Source: Candidatus Pacearchaeota archaeon (GTDB taxonomy: Archaea > Nanoarchaeota > Nanoarchaeia > Pacearchaeales > GW2011-AR1). Taken from it: a DNA stretch of 6,760 nucleotides. The stretch spans positions 1 to 6,760 of the forward strand of contig NZER01000437.1 in the NCBI GenBank assembly GCA_002690445.1, in the 5' to 3' direction. A program made the position numbers and the translations under genes. Under the pieces are notes generated by a model. It was given only the letters and a program-made list of their open reading frames with translations, was not told where the DNA came from and made no database searches. Below are positions 1 to 5,907 of the stretch, in pieces. Positions within the stretch are counted from its first letter, which is position 1; every line of letters starts with the position of its first letter.

Positions 1-749
1 AAGTTGAATCCTGCGTAGTAAAATTTATATAGCGAATCAAAGTCGTCCACTCCATATTTCTGTCTATATTTTTCTTTAGAGTCTTGGCTTAGGTCTCTAT
101 CCCAACCGTGACTTCTAATCATCTTTACAACGTCCGCAAAATCGCTATTATCGGTACAAACCATCCCTCCCTCAATAGTTGAGATATGATGGCCAAAGTA
201 AAACGAAAATGAGCTAGCGAAACCAAACGTGCCAAGCATCTTGCCGGACGTTCTAGATCCTAAGCTTTCGCAGGTATCTTCAATTACCAGTATGTCATTC
301 TGGTTGCATATTTTGATAATCTTCTCTATAGAGGAGTCAAGTCCTAATACATGTACGAGCATAACTGCGGCAGGCTGCTCTTTAATTATAATCTCCGCTA
401 GATGATCGACATCCAGCCCTAAGTTTTTCATATTGCAGTCACAGAGTATCGGATCTAAACCAAACTGTATAGCAGGAAAGATAGTTGTTGACCAAGAAAC
501 CTGCGGAACTACTATCTTGGAGTTTCTAAGAAGCCCCATCTGCTTGAGGGCGGACACTATTAAAAGGTTTGCCGAAGAACCAGAATTACAATATATGGAA
601 TGTTTACACCCTAGATATTCGGAGAATTTTTCCTCGAACTCTACTGTCTTAGCCCCTTTTGTTAATTGAGGCATTTTTCTTAGCCAGCCGATAAGAGAGT
701 TTATATCCCTTTCGTCTATAATATCTGAACATAGTTTAATTGGTTTCAT
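1..749 (-). CDS. DegT/DnrJ/EryC1/StrS-fold PLP enzyme, sugar 3-dehydrase-like (ColD/RfbH type), 3' end cut off
   Basis: The reading frame opens with ATG at 749 (MKPIKLCSDI) and stays open for 249 codons to the window edge, so the C-terminal part is missing. By family it is a fold-type I PLP enzyme acting on nucleotide-linked 4-keto-6-deoxysugars. Visible landmarks are LTKG (29-32), the phosphate-binding loop NSGSSANLL (55-63), EDTCESLG (157-164) with D158 expected to contact the PLP ring nitrogen, and FGHHISTIEGGM (185-196). Aminotransferases of this family carry the PLP-linked Lys at about residue 188; here it is His188. That swap is the hallmark of the 3-dehydrases ColD (GDP-4-keto-6-deoxymannose) and RfbH/E1 (CDP-4-keto-6-deoxyglucose). 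The gene starts in an ATGA overlap with the fucosyltransferase stop and has only a weak AGAG-type ribosome site, so it is probably translationally coupled. The fold is secure. The 3-dehydrase role is inferred from the His, and the substrate is open; a divergent aminotransferase-like role is less likely. Confidence 0.88.
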   Translation of the reverse strand, partial: MKPIKLCSDIIDERDINSLIGWLRKMPQLTKGAKTVEFEEKFSEYLGCKHSIYCNSGSSANLLIVSALKQMGLLRNSKIVVPQVSWSTTIFPAIQFGLDPILCDCNMKNLGLDVDHLAEIIIKEQPAAVMLVHVLGLDSSIEKIIKICNQNDILVIEDTCESLGSRTSGKMLGTFGFASSFSFYFGHHISTIEGGMVCTDNSDFADVVKMIRSHGWDRDLSQDSKEKYRQKYGVDDFDSLYKFYYAGFN

Positions 750-1672
750 AGCTCTAGCACCGTTTTGAATTTCTCCAATAGGAACTCTGGGTTAGCACAG
801 TCGGGAATTTTGTTGTCTGGAAAACGTGGCTGACTCTGAATCTCTTGGAATAGGTCGGGTTTATTATATATACCAAGAACGGCCCCGTTTAGTTCATCTA
901 TATTGTTAAATCTTCTAGCATGAATGAAGGCGTCCTCATTAAATTCTTCACCCACATCTGGACAGCCCCAATATATTGGTATTACTCCTTTAGATAGTGG
1001 ATGTATTAGTTTTTCAGTTATCCACCCATCGGCCTCACCATTATCAAAACATAAGTTAAACTTGAAGTCATTAATATACTCTAGCTTGTCTTTTTCATCT
1101 CCTCCTATGGAGGGCATATTTGTAAAGGCTCGACCTCTACTTTCTACCAAAAGGCCGTTCTCTACGCCGAACCCTATAAACTCAGGGTACACTTCGGCTC
1201 TCAGCGCCATATCGTTATTTGTTAATACACAGCAGAACTTTTTCTTTTCCGTGTAGTCGGGAGGATTTAGCAACAACTCTGGTGAAACAAGAAAGGCTTG
1301 GTTCCTTCCTTGAACATATTGGTTTCCAAACCAGTCTACATACATAGACCATAGTGGTATTCGCACGTTTCTATTATCGTCAAACTTGCAGGACGAAAAA
1401 GAGAAATCGCAGCTACTGTAGTCTGGGTCTCCCGTTCTATCAATTGACTCTACGAGCCAGTGGATAATCTTAGCTCGCCCCTTCATTCCATCCGTTAGGC
1501 TTGCTGCCGACGGAGACTGATGATCTGGCGGAGAGCTCTGGCAAACGATAATGTCTGGATTGTTTTCATCAACAATAACATTATATTCTAATGACAGAGT
1601 GTTGGTGATTATGTTGTCATGCTTAAAGAAGCCGCCCCACATGTTTTTAAAATCTATTTTTATCTGCTTCAT
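746..1672 (-). CDS. GT10-family alpha-1,3-fucosyltransferase
   Basis: This 308-residue protein should transfer L-fucose from GDP-fucose to an acceptor glycan in the cytoplasm. The C-terminal half carries the GT10 donor-binding signature: FNLCFDNGEADGWITEK (205-221) followed by IPIYWGCPDV (231-240), a close match to the Helicobacter pylori FutA type (FNLCFEN..GYVTEK..IPIYWGSP). E220 and K221 align with the GDP-fucose-binding Glu249/Lys250 of that enzyme, R158 plausibly with Arg195, and E75 (HWLVES) plausibly with the catalytic Glu95; the last two are by-eye alignments. The usual Tyr of GYxTEK is Trp217. It lacks the heptad repeats and basic amphipathic tail of H. pylori enzymes, and I see no signal peptide or membrane segment. 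The start ATG at 1672 overlaps the previous stop as ATGA, with AAAGGA 7 nt upstream. GDP-fucose synthase is encoded four genes upstream, so donor synthesis and transfer are linked. The family is certain; 1,3 linkage is the family norm, not shown here. Confidence 0.9.
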   Translation of the reverse strand: MKQIKIDFKNMWGGFFKHDNIITNTLSLEYNVIVDENNPDIIVCQSSPPDHQSPSAASLTDGMKGRAKIIHWLVESIDRTGDPDYSSCDFSFSSCKFDDNRNVRIPLWSMYVDWFGNQYVQGRNQAFLVSPELLLNPPDYTEKKKFCCVLTNNDMALRAEVYPEFIGFGVENGLLVESRGRAFTNMPSIGGDEKDKLEYINDFKFNLCFDNGEADGWITEKLIHPLSKGVIPIYWGCPDVGEEFNEDAFIHARRFNNIDELNGAVLGIYNKPDLFQEIQSQPRFPDNKIPDCANPEFLLEKFKTVLEL

Positions 1673-2493
1673 TTTTCAATCCTTTTAAACATATATTCCG
1701 CAAGCCTTTCTGGAGAACAAAAGTGTTCGTACCACAGCTTGGCGGCATTAGAATGGTATTCCAACACCTCTTCTTCTCTTCCTAAGATGAAGTCTACTGT
1801 TCTAGTCAGCTCTGCCCATCCAGCGTCCATTGGGAACGCCGGAGCTGCGTTATACATCGGGGTTTGTGGCATCCCCACATTTATTACTATACACCCCGCG
1901 CACATAGCTTCAAAAAATCTAAAACTTTCTTTGCTACCTGAGCCAATGGGCACCAACGCTATCTTGGTATCATTCATCACATCGCAGTAGCTGTCTATAG
2001 CGTCTCCGTTATTCCAGCCCTCATACCACAGGACATGATTATTGTAATCTGGTCGCTCGCCCTGCAACCTACCCACAGCCTGTCTAAAGTTCACCCTAGT
2101 GTAGGGATCAAACTGGCCCATCCAAGACCAGTCTCTTGTTCTTTTTGTTATCGGAATATCTTGACTAACAAACCCTTCGAGGCAACCTAAGGGCAATGGG
2201 CTAACTCTATTTATGTTCTTTACCGACGTCTGATCTGTGGGTGTTCCCATAGGTGCGTACTGCTTGAATATGTGCACATACGAGTCATCCTGTGTTTGGT
2301 CAGGAACATTGTGTGCCTCATCTGATGTAGATATTAATATTTTTGGATACTTTGTTTCTTTCGGCATCTCATGATTCCATACCTGCAAGATAAAAGAATA
2401 ATCATTTTTCAGCTTCTTGGATAGTATCTCGACAGCCTCTTGATACACATAGCTGTCCGGATTTTGTTCAATAAGGTTAATTATTTCAGACAT
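1669..2493 (-). CDS. Exostosin-like glycosyltransferase
   Basis: A 274-residue protein with a GT-B-like C-terminal half resembling the exostosin (GT47-type) domain. The core is YCDVMNDTKIALVPIGSG (169-186) leading into SKESFRFFEAMCAGCIVI (187-204), the pattern in which a Glu of the ESFRxFEAM motif (E189 or E195) would bind the nucleotide-sugar, followed by a hydrophobic strand. The C-terminus (about 235-272) is helical and charged (ILGREEEVLEYHSNAAKLWYEHF), as is usual after this domain. Residues 1-110 match nothing I recognise with confidence. No membrane segment is seen, unlike animal exostosins, which are type II membrane proteins. The start ATG at 2493 overlaps the upstream stop by 8 nt (ATGTCTGA) and has a strong GGAGGG ribosome site 8 nt before it. 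The donor sugar cannot be read from the sequence. Glycosyltransferase function is likely; the exostosin label is moderate. Confidence 0.68.
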   Translation of the reverse strand: MSEIINLIEQNPDSYVYQEAVEILSKKLKNDYSFILQVWNHEMPKETKYPKILISTSDEAHNVPDQTQDDSYVHIFKQYAPMGTPTDQTSVKNINRVSPLPLGCLEGFVSQDIPITKRTRDWSWMGQFDPYTRVNFRQAVGRLQGERPDYNNHVLWYEGWNNGDAIDSYCDVMNDTKIALVPIGSGSKESFRFFEAMCAGCIVINVGMPQTPMYNAAPAFPMDAGWAELTRTVDFILGREEEVLEYHSNAAKLWYEHFCSPERLAEYMFKRIEK

Positions 2494-3349
2494 CTATAAA
2501 ACCCTCCAAGTTTTTACTATGTACATGTAGATTAAAAATTGGGTGTTTCATTCCATCTGACCCAATGGCATATGGCTTATCTGTAAACTCTGCCCCTATT
2601 TTATTATTTCTAAGTAGCGCGCCTATCATATGTTTAGGGTCTGTAAACCCAGATTCATGCCCGTTATTTGTACCTCCTAGATATTGGCCATAGGAGCCGG
2701 GATCAAACACGAAGTCCTTTTCTCCAATTTCAGGTACTGTCTTGAAGGCTTCAAACATCTCACACTTGTGAGCCACATGCAGGAGCGACATTTCGCTTAC
2801 GTGATCAAATCCAAACTTGTTTATCAGTACCTGCTCCCCAAGAGCCAGTACCTCGTTTAAAAACTTGCATAGATAAACAATGAGTACAGGCATTGGAACG
2901 TGGACAAAAGCAAACGTAACTTGATCGACTGACATTGGTGTAAGGCTTATCCTGTTAGACTGTGGAACGCCCTCAAGATCGTGATATAAAAGAACATCAT
3001 TTTCAAAGTGAAAGACATCGTACAGTCTATTCTTGTCTATATACTCGCTGAGATAGTATATTCTTTCACAGGTTCTATGCCAGAACAGCTCAGGGCTAGG
3101 ATGGGTCGTGTTAGGCGTTCCGTGTCTTTTAAACCAGCATAGATTGTTAAACTCTTTAAGGGTGGTGCCATCCTTTAGTGAGTCCTGAGGAACCCAGTTT
3201 ACATCAATATCTTTAAAAAATGGCTGGTCATCTTTACATATAAAATCTATAGTAACGTCAGGATTTGTCTTGCGAGCTTGCGCTAGTGAAATTTGTGTAT
3301 ATGCCGGTAACTCTCCGCCATCTGAAATAAATGTATTAACTATTCTCAT
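2486..3349 (-). CDS. Putative glycosyltransferase, GT-A-like, family not recognised
   Basis: I place this 287-residue protein as a probable glycosyltransferase from context and layout rather than from a named family. The N-terminus MRIVNTFISDGG (1-12) begins with a short beta-strand as in GT-A folds. YDVFHFENDVLLYHDL (110-125) looks like the metal/nucleotide-sugar site, with E116-N117-D118 in the DxD position. Toward the end lie a Gly-rich stretch DPGSYGQYLGGTNNG (216-230) and NLHVHSKNLEGF (273-284), where His275/His277 could supply the late metal ligand typical of GT-A enzymes. Residues 151-171 are hydrophobic but interrupted by Pro, Lys, Asn and Glu, so I do not call a membrane helix. ATG at 3349 lies 2 nt after the preceding stop. 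A TTG at 3361 would add four residues, but the TTGGA ribosome site (3361-3357) sits 7 nt before the ATG and favours the ATG. Substrate and linkage are unknown. Confidence 0.62.
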   Translation of the reverse strand: MRIVNTFISDGGELPAYTQISLAQARKTNPDVTIDFICKDDQPFFKDIDVNWVPQDSLKDGTTLKEFNNLCWFKRHGTPNTTHPSPELFWHRTCERIYYLSEYIDKNRLYDVFHFENDVLLYHDLEGVPQSNRISLTPMSVDQVTFAFVHVPMPVLIVYLCKFLNEVLALGEQVLINKFGFDHVSEMSLLHVAHKCEMFEAFKTVPEIGEKDFVFDPGSYGQYLGGTNNGHESGFTDPKHMIGALLRNNKIGAEFTDKPYAIGSDGMKHPIFNLHVHSKNLEGFIDV

Positions 3350-3351
3350 GA

Positions 3352-4074
3352 TTATGTCCAACTATGAATTGTAAAAAGGTCTACGTCTTCAGCTCTATTT
3401 TCATCCACTATTTGTTTTATCTCTTCTCCAGACCAAGGCTCACTACTATATCTTCCGTACATTTTGGTTTTAGTGGGCTGTGAGCCATAAAGATTCGGGT
3501 GGTTTTTTGTGATATAATTACCATAGGTCTCAAATTCTGACAGGAGGCAGTCATCAGACATAAGTGCATTAATAGCAAGAACCAAATGATCTTTGTTTGG
3601 TATCATTTCTGCGCATATATTTTTATCAAAAACCATGAAGTCGTTAATAAATGTATGGTCAACCTGCCTGCTTAACCCAAAATAAAGCTCCATAAAGTTA
3701 AAGTATGGCTCATGGTGTTGATCTCTATCGCTAACAAAAAAGTTTGGTTTGCCGTCTTTAAATATATCAATAGGCCTGTTGAATATGAGGTCAGAATCTA
3801 CACATAGATAAAGGTCGTTTTCCGTAAAGTCTTGAAACAGTTTGACAAGCTGTTGGTATATCCAGTTAGACCGCCTGTATTTTATAGTGGCTTTATTTAT
3901 TTGGACTGCATCTTCGTCCTTGATGCCCGTAGCAATACTTCCCCCTAGACCATCTGGAGTTATTACATATATGTTTTCTGGTGATGGGTTAAGATGTTCT
4001 AAGCATGAATTTAAACAAAACTGTAGCTTTACATAATCTTTAGGGTGTGATGGTATTATAAGATCGTATTTCAT
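3352..4074 (-). CDS. Putative glycosyltransferase of the DUF6492 type
   Basis: This 240-residue protein looks like the DUF6492 group, GT-A-like proteins common in polysaccharide clusters but little characterised. Supporting blocks are the N-terminal strand YDLIIPSHPKD (3-13), SNWIYQQLVKLF (69-80), the acidic motif LYLCVDSDLIFNRPI (88-102) with D93-S94-D95 as the likely DxD metal site, FINDFMVFDK (142-151), and LSEFETYGNYI (178-188), where Glu180/Glu182 may be catalytic. The C-terminal HSW (237-239) resembles the late His seen in GT-A folds. There is no signal peptide or membrane segment. The start at 4074 is chosen because it forms an ATGA overlap with the upstream stop and has AAAGGGG five bases upstream; the longer reading from a TTG at 4113 lies deep inside the previous gene. 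The donor sugar is unknown. The fold is likely, the family name moderate, and function in this cluster is inferred. Confidence 0.66.
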   Translation of the reverse strand: MKYDLIIPSHPKDYVKLQFCLNSCLEHLNPSPENIYVITPDGLGGSIATGIKDEDAVQINKATIKYRRSNWIYQQLVKLFQDFTENDLYLCVDSDLIFNRPIDIFKDGKPNFFVSDRDQHHEPYFNFMELYFGLSRQVDHTFINDFMVFDKNICAEMIPNKDHLVLAINALMSDDCLLSEFETYGNYITKNHPNLYGSQPTKTKMYGRYSSEPWSGEEIKQIVDENRAEDVDLFTIHSWT

Positions 4075-4943
4075 TCTAACCCCTTTAATATATCTATCTC
4101 TTGGTGAGGACAAGCAATATTGCCAAACGGAATCTTTGAGAGGGATAATCTTTTTCCCTGCTTGAAATATTTACATAGCTCTTCCGAGGAATACGAATAG
4201 GTGTCGCCATTTCTGTTTTGTATGGTTTCTTGAACTCTGTTATTTGGGCTATTCACAACGCAACTCTCTCTTGGGGCCGCCATCATCGGCGGAAGATCAA
4301 AGAAGAACCTTTGTAGCTTTCCTTCAAACTCATTGGGTGTTTGCTGCCAAGGGTTTTTTGTGTTGTATTTATTTAGGACGTCTAATTCTTCACAGTATGG
4401 CTCTAGCGTACTCCTCTCAAATATATGGCCGTCTACAGAAAGGGGGTACGCCCAATAGCCTCCTACAGGGATTGCTGTACGATTCCATATTATGAACTGA
4501 CCCTTTCCTCTTGACCCTACCTGAGTAGGCATAGCGTCCTGCCTCATGATTCCATCTCCGTAGTCTCTAAGTGTCGTATTTTTACCCAACCTAAGGGAGA
4601 TGCACGAATAGAGAGACTCATTACTAAACAGGGTATCAATATCGTCAATATTGAATTCAACATACCTATATATTACGTCGTCATCCGTGAAAAAAGAAAT
4701 ATATTTAGATTTCGCGGAAGAAACTAAAGACCTAATATCTTCAAATATTGAAGACTTCTGTTTTACAAAATCTACCGCTGGATGCTCGACAGATAGTTGC
4801 GTATAGGTATCCTCATGGTCTTCGCTGGATGTAGCATATAACACAATAACCTTAGAGCAGCACCTCCAGTTTTTGTTAATACTTTTGAGCGTAAGGTCAA
4901 GCTGTAGGGCTCTATCTTTACTAAATACTATCGAGGTAAGCAT
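4071..4943 (-). CDS. GT-A-type glycosyltransferase (family 2-like) with FFTDDD motif
   Basis: A 290-residue protein with a nucleotide-sugar-binding start, LTSIVFSKDRALQLDLTLKS (2-21), typical of family 2-like transferases. ISFFTDDDVIY (82-92) supplies the acidic metal site D87-D89. SLRLG (116-120), PLSVDGHIF (167-175) and the NPW..TPNEFEG block (197-208) recur in a group of bacterial surface-glycan transferases I recognise by pattern but cannot name. The DGH block is a plausible acceptor or catalytic region. No membrane segment is present, so it should act at the cytoplasmic face on a lipid-linked or nascent glycan. I start it at 4943, not at the in-frame ATG at 4958, because a strong AGAGGAG lies just before 4943 while nothing like it precedes 4958. 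It overlaps the end of fcl by 23 nt, the longest overlap in the window. Donor and acceptor are unknown. Confidence 0.74.
   Translation of the reverse strand: MLTSIVFSKDRALQLDLTLKSINKNWRCCSKVIVLYATSSEDHEDTYTQLSVEHPAVDFVKQKSSIFEDIRSLVSSAKSKYISFFTDDDVIYRYVEFNIDDIDTLFSNESLYSCISLRLGKNTTLRDYGDGIMRQDAMPTQVGSRGKGQFIIWNRTAIPVGGYWAYPLSVDGHIFERSTLEPYCEELDVLNKYNTKNPWQQTPNEFEGKLQRFFFDLPPMMAAPRESCVVNSPNNRVQETIQNRNGDTYSYSSEELCKYFKQGKRLSLSKIPFGNIACPHQEIDILKGLE
4080..4086 (-). promoter_or_regulatory. Ribosome binding site deciding the start at 4074
   Basis: On the minus strand AAAGGGG is followed by the 5-nt spacer TTAGA and then ATG at 4074-4072. This supports the short start of the DUF6492-like gene over the in-frame TTG at 4113. 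The site lies within the last codons of the upstream glycosyltransferase gene. Confidence 0.7.
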
Positions 4944-5907
4944 CAAACTCCTCTGCATTGGTCTTGAACCATTCTATAGTTTTCTCTAGCCCCTCGTATA
5001 GGCCCACAGTAGGGCTGTATCCAAGCCATTCTTTTGCTCGGTTAATGCTCAAGCACCTTCTAGGCTGACCATCAGGGTATTCAGAGTTAAATCTTATTTT
5101 ACCGTCATAGCCCATAATTTCAGCAATAGAAAGGGCTAGATGTTTTATCATCACCTCTCCCCCTGTCCCAATGTTGATAGGTTCTGCGGATACGTCTTTC
5201 TCCAAAGACAGCCTAATAGCTTCTGCGCAGTCATCTATATAGAGAAACTCTCGGCTTGCCTTGCCTGTTCCCCAAATCTCCACAGCGTCTTCTTTTTTGT
5301 AAAAACTCTTATTGTTTTTAACATCACGCATTGCCTTATGGAACTTAAGTATCAGGGCGGGTATAACATGACTGCTAGCAGGATCAAAATTGTCTTCCGG
5401 CCCGTACATATTTACCGGAATCAGGTTAACACCATTGAAGTCATACTGCTCTTTGTATGACATTATTAATTGCATCAGGCTTTTCTTTGCCACTCCATAA
5501 GGGGCGTTTGTTTCTTCTGGGTATCCGTTCCATATATCTTCTTCTTTAAATGGGACAGGAGTAAACTTTGGGTATGAGCATACCGTTCCAACCATGATAA
5601 ACTTTTCAACAGAGCCTAGCTTTCTGCACGCCTCAATTAGGTTAGCCCCCATAATGAGATTATTATACATATATAATCCCGGATTTGCTTTATTGGCTCC
5701 AATACCTCCGACGGTAGCGGCTAGGTGAACAACAGCAACGGGCTTAGCATACCCTAGTAAGTCATCGACCTCTGATGCTATTGTTAAATCATAACTACTA
5801 CCTACGGCGACAATGTTTTTATATCCGTTTTCTTTAAGGTTTCGATATACGGCTTTACCTAAAAACCCAGTACCTCCAGTAACTAAAACTGATTTTTTCT
5901 TAAACAT
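4921..5907 (-). CDS. fcl: GDP-L-fucose synthase (GDP-4-keto-6-deoxy-D-mannose 3,5-epimerase/4-reductase)
   Basis: This enzyme converts GDP-4-keto-6-deoxy-D-mannose to GDP-L-fucose with NADPH in the cytoplasm. It is an extended short-chain dehydrogenase of 328 residues, close to the roughly 320 usual for the family. The Rossmann motif GGTGFLG is at 11-17. HLAATVGGIGANKANP (61-76) is the family's HLAA-VGGI-AN block. The catalytic set aligns with E. coli Fcl at a constant +1 offset: Cys110 for Cys109, Tyr137/Lys141 (NAPYGVAKK) for Tyr136/Lys140, and His180 (SSHVIPAL) for His179. E. coli Ser107 is replaced by Thr108 (VGTVCSYPK). YGPEDNFDP (168-176), SREFLYIDD (218-226) and PDGQPRR (278-284) complete the substrate-binding signature. 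The start ATG at 5907 overlaps the upstream stop by 8 nt (ATGTTTAA) and has AAGGAG 7 nt upstream. The GDP-mannose dehydratase (gmd) that makes its substrate is not in the window. It should feed the GT10 fucosyltransferase downstream. Confidence 0.93.
   Translation of the reverse strand: MFKKKSVLVTGGTGFLGKAVYRNLKENGYKNIVAVGSSYDLTIASEVDDLLGYAKPVAVVHLAATVGGIGANKANPGLYMYNNLIMGANLIEACRKLGSVEKFIMVGTVCSYPKFTPVPFKEEDIWNGYPEETNAPYGVAKKSLMQLIMSYKEQYDFNGVNLIPVNMYGPEDNFDPASSHVIPALILKFHKAMRDVKNNKSFYKKEDAVEIWGTGKASREFLYIDDCAEAIRLSLEKDVSAEPINIGTGGEVMIKHLALSIAEIMGYDGKIRFNSEYPDGQPRRCLSINRAKEWLGYSPTVGLYEGLEKTIEWFKTNAEEFDAYLDSI
4948..4954 (-). promoter_or_regulatory. Ribosome binding site deciding the start at 4943
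   Basis: The minus strand reads AGAGGAG, spacer TTTG, then ATG at 4943-4941. The site lies inside the final codons of fcl and would be inside the coding sequence if translation began at the ATG at 4958, so it points to the downstream ATG as the true start. The 4-nt spacer is on the short side. Confidence 0.75.

Noticed and set aside
433..669. Plus-strand open frame of 78 codons
   Set aside because: It lies antisense inside the clearly conserved DegT-family gene and its product resembles nothing. The other plus-strand frames (for example 924-1256, 1619-1990, 3842-4036, 4244-4495, 5140-5460, 6135-6344 and 6357-6584) are likewise opposite conserved minus-strand genes.
2837..2899. Possible membrane helix (residues 151-171) in the unassigned transferase
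   Set aside because: The stretch is hydrophobic but broken by Pro, Lys, Asn and Glu, and fits a buried amphipathic helix of a soluble fold better.
3350..3361. TTG start at 3361 adding MDII to the unassigned transferase
   Set aside because: The only Shine-Dalgarno-like bases (TTGGA) coincide with that TTG and are correctly spaced for the ATG at 3349 instead.
4075..4113. Longer start (TTG at 4113) for the DUF6492-like gene
   Set aside because: It would overlap the upstream gene by 43 nt and uses a rare start codon. The ATG at 4074 has a good ribosome site and an ATGA overlap.
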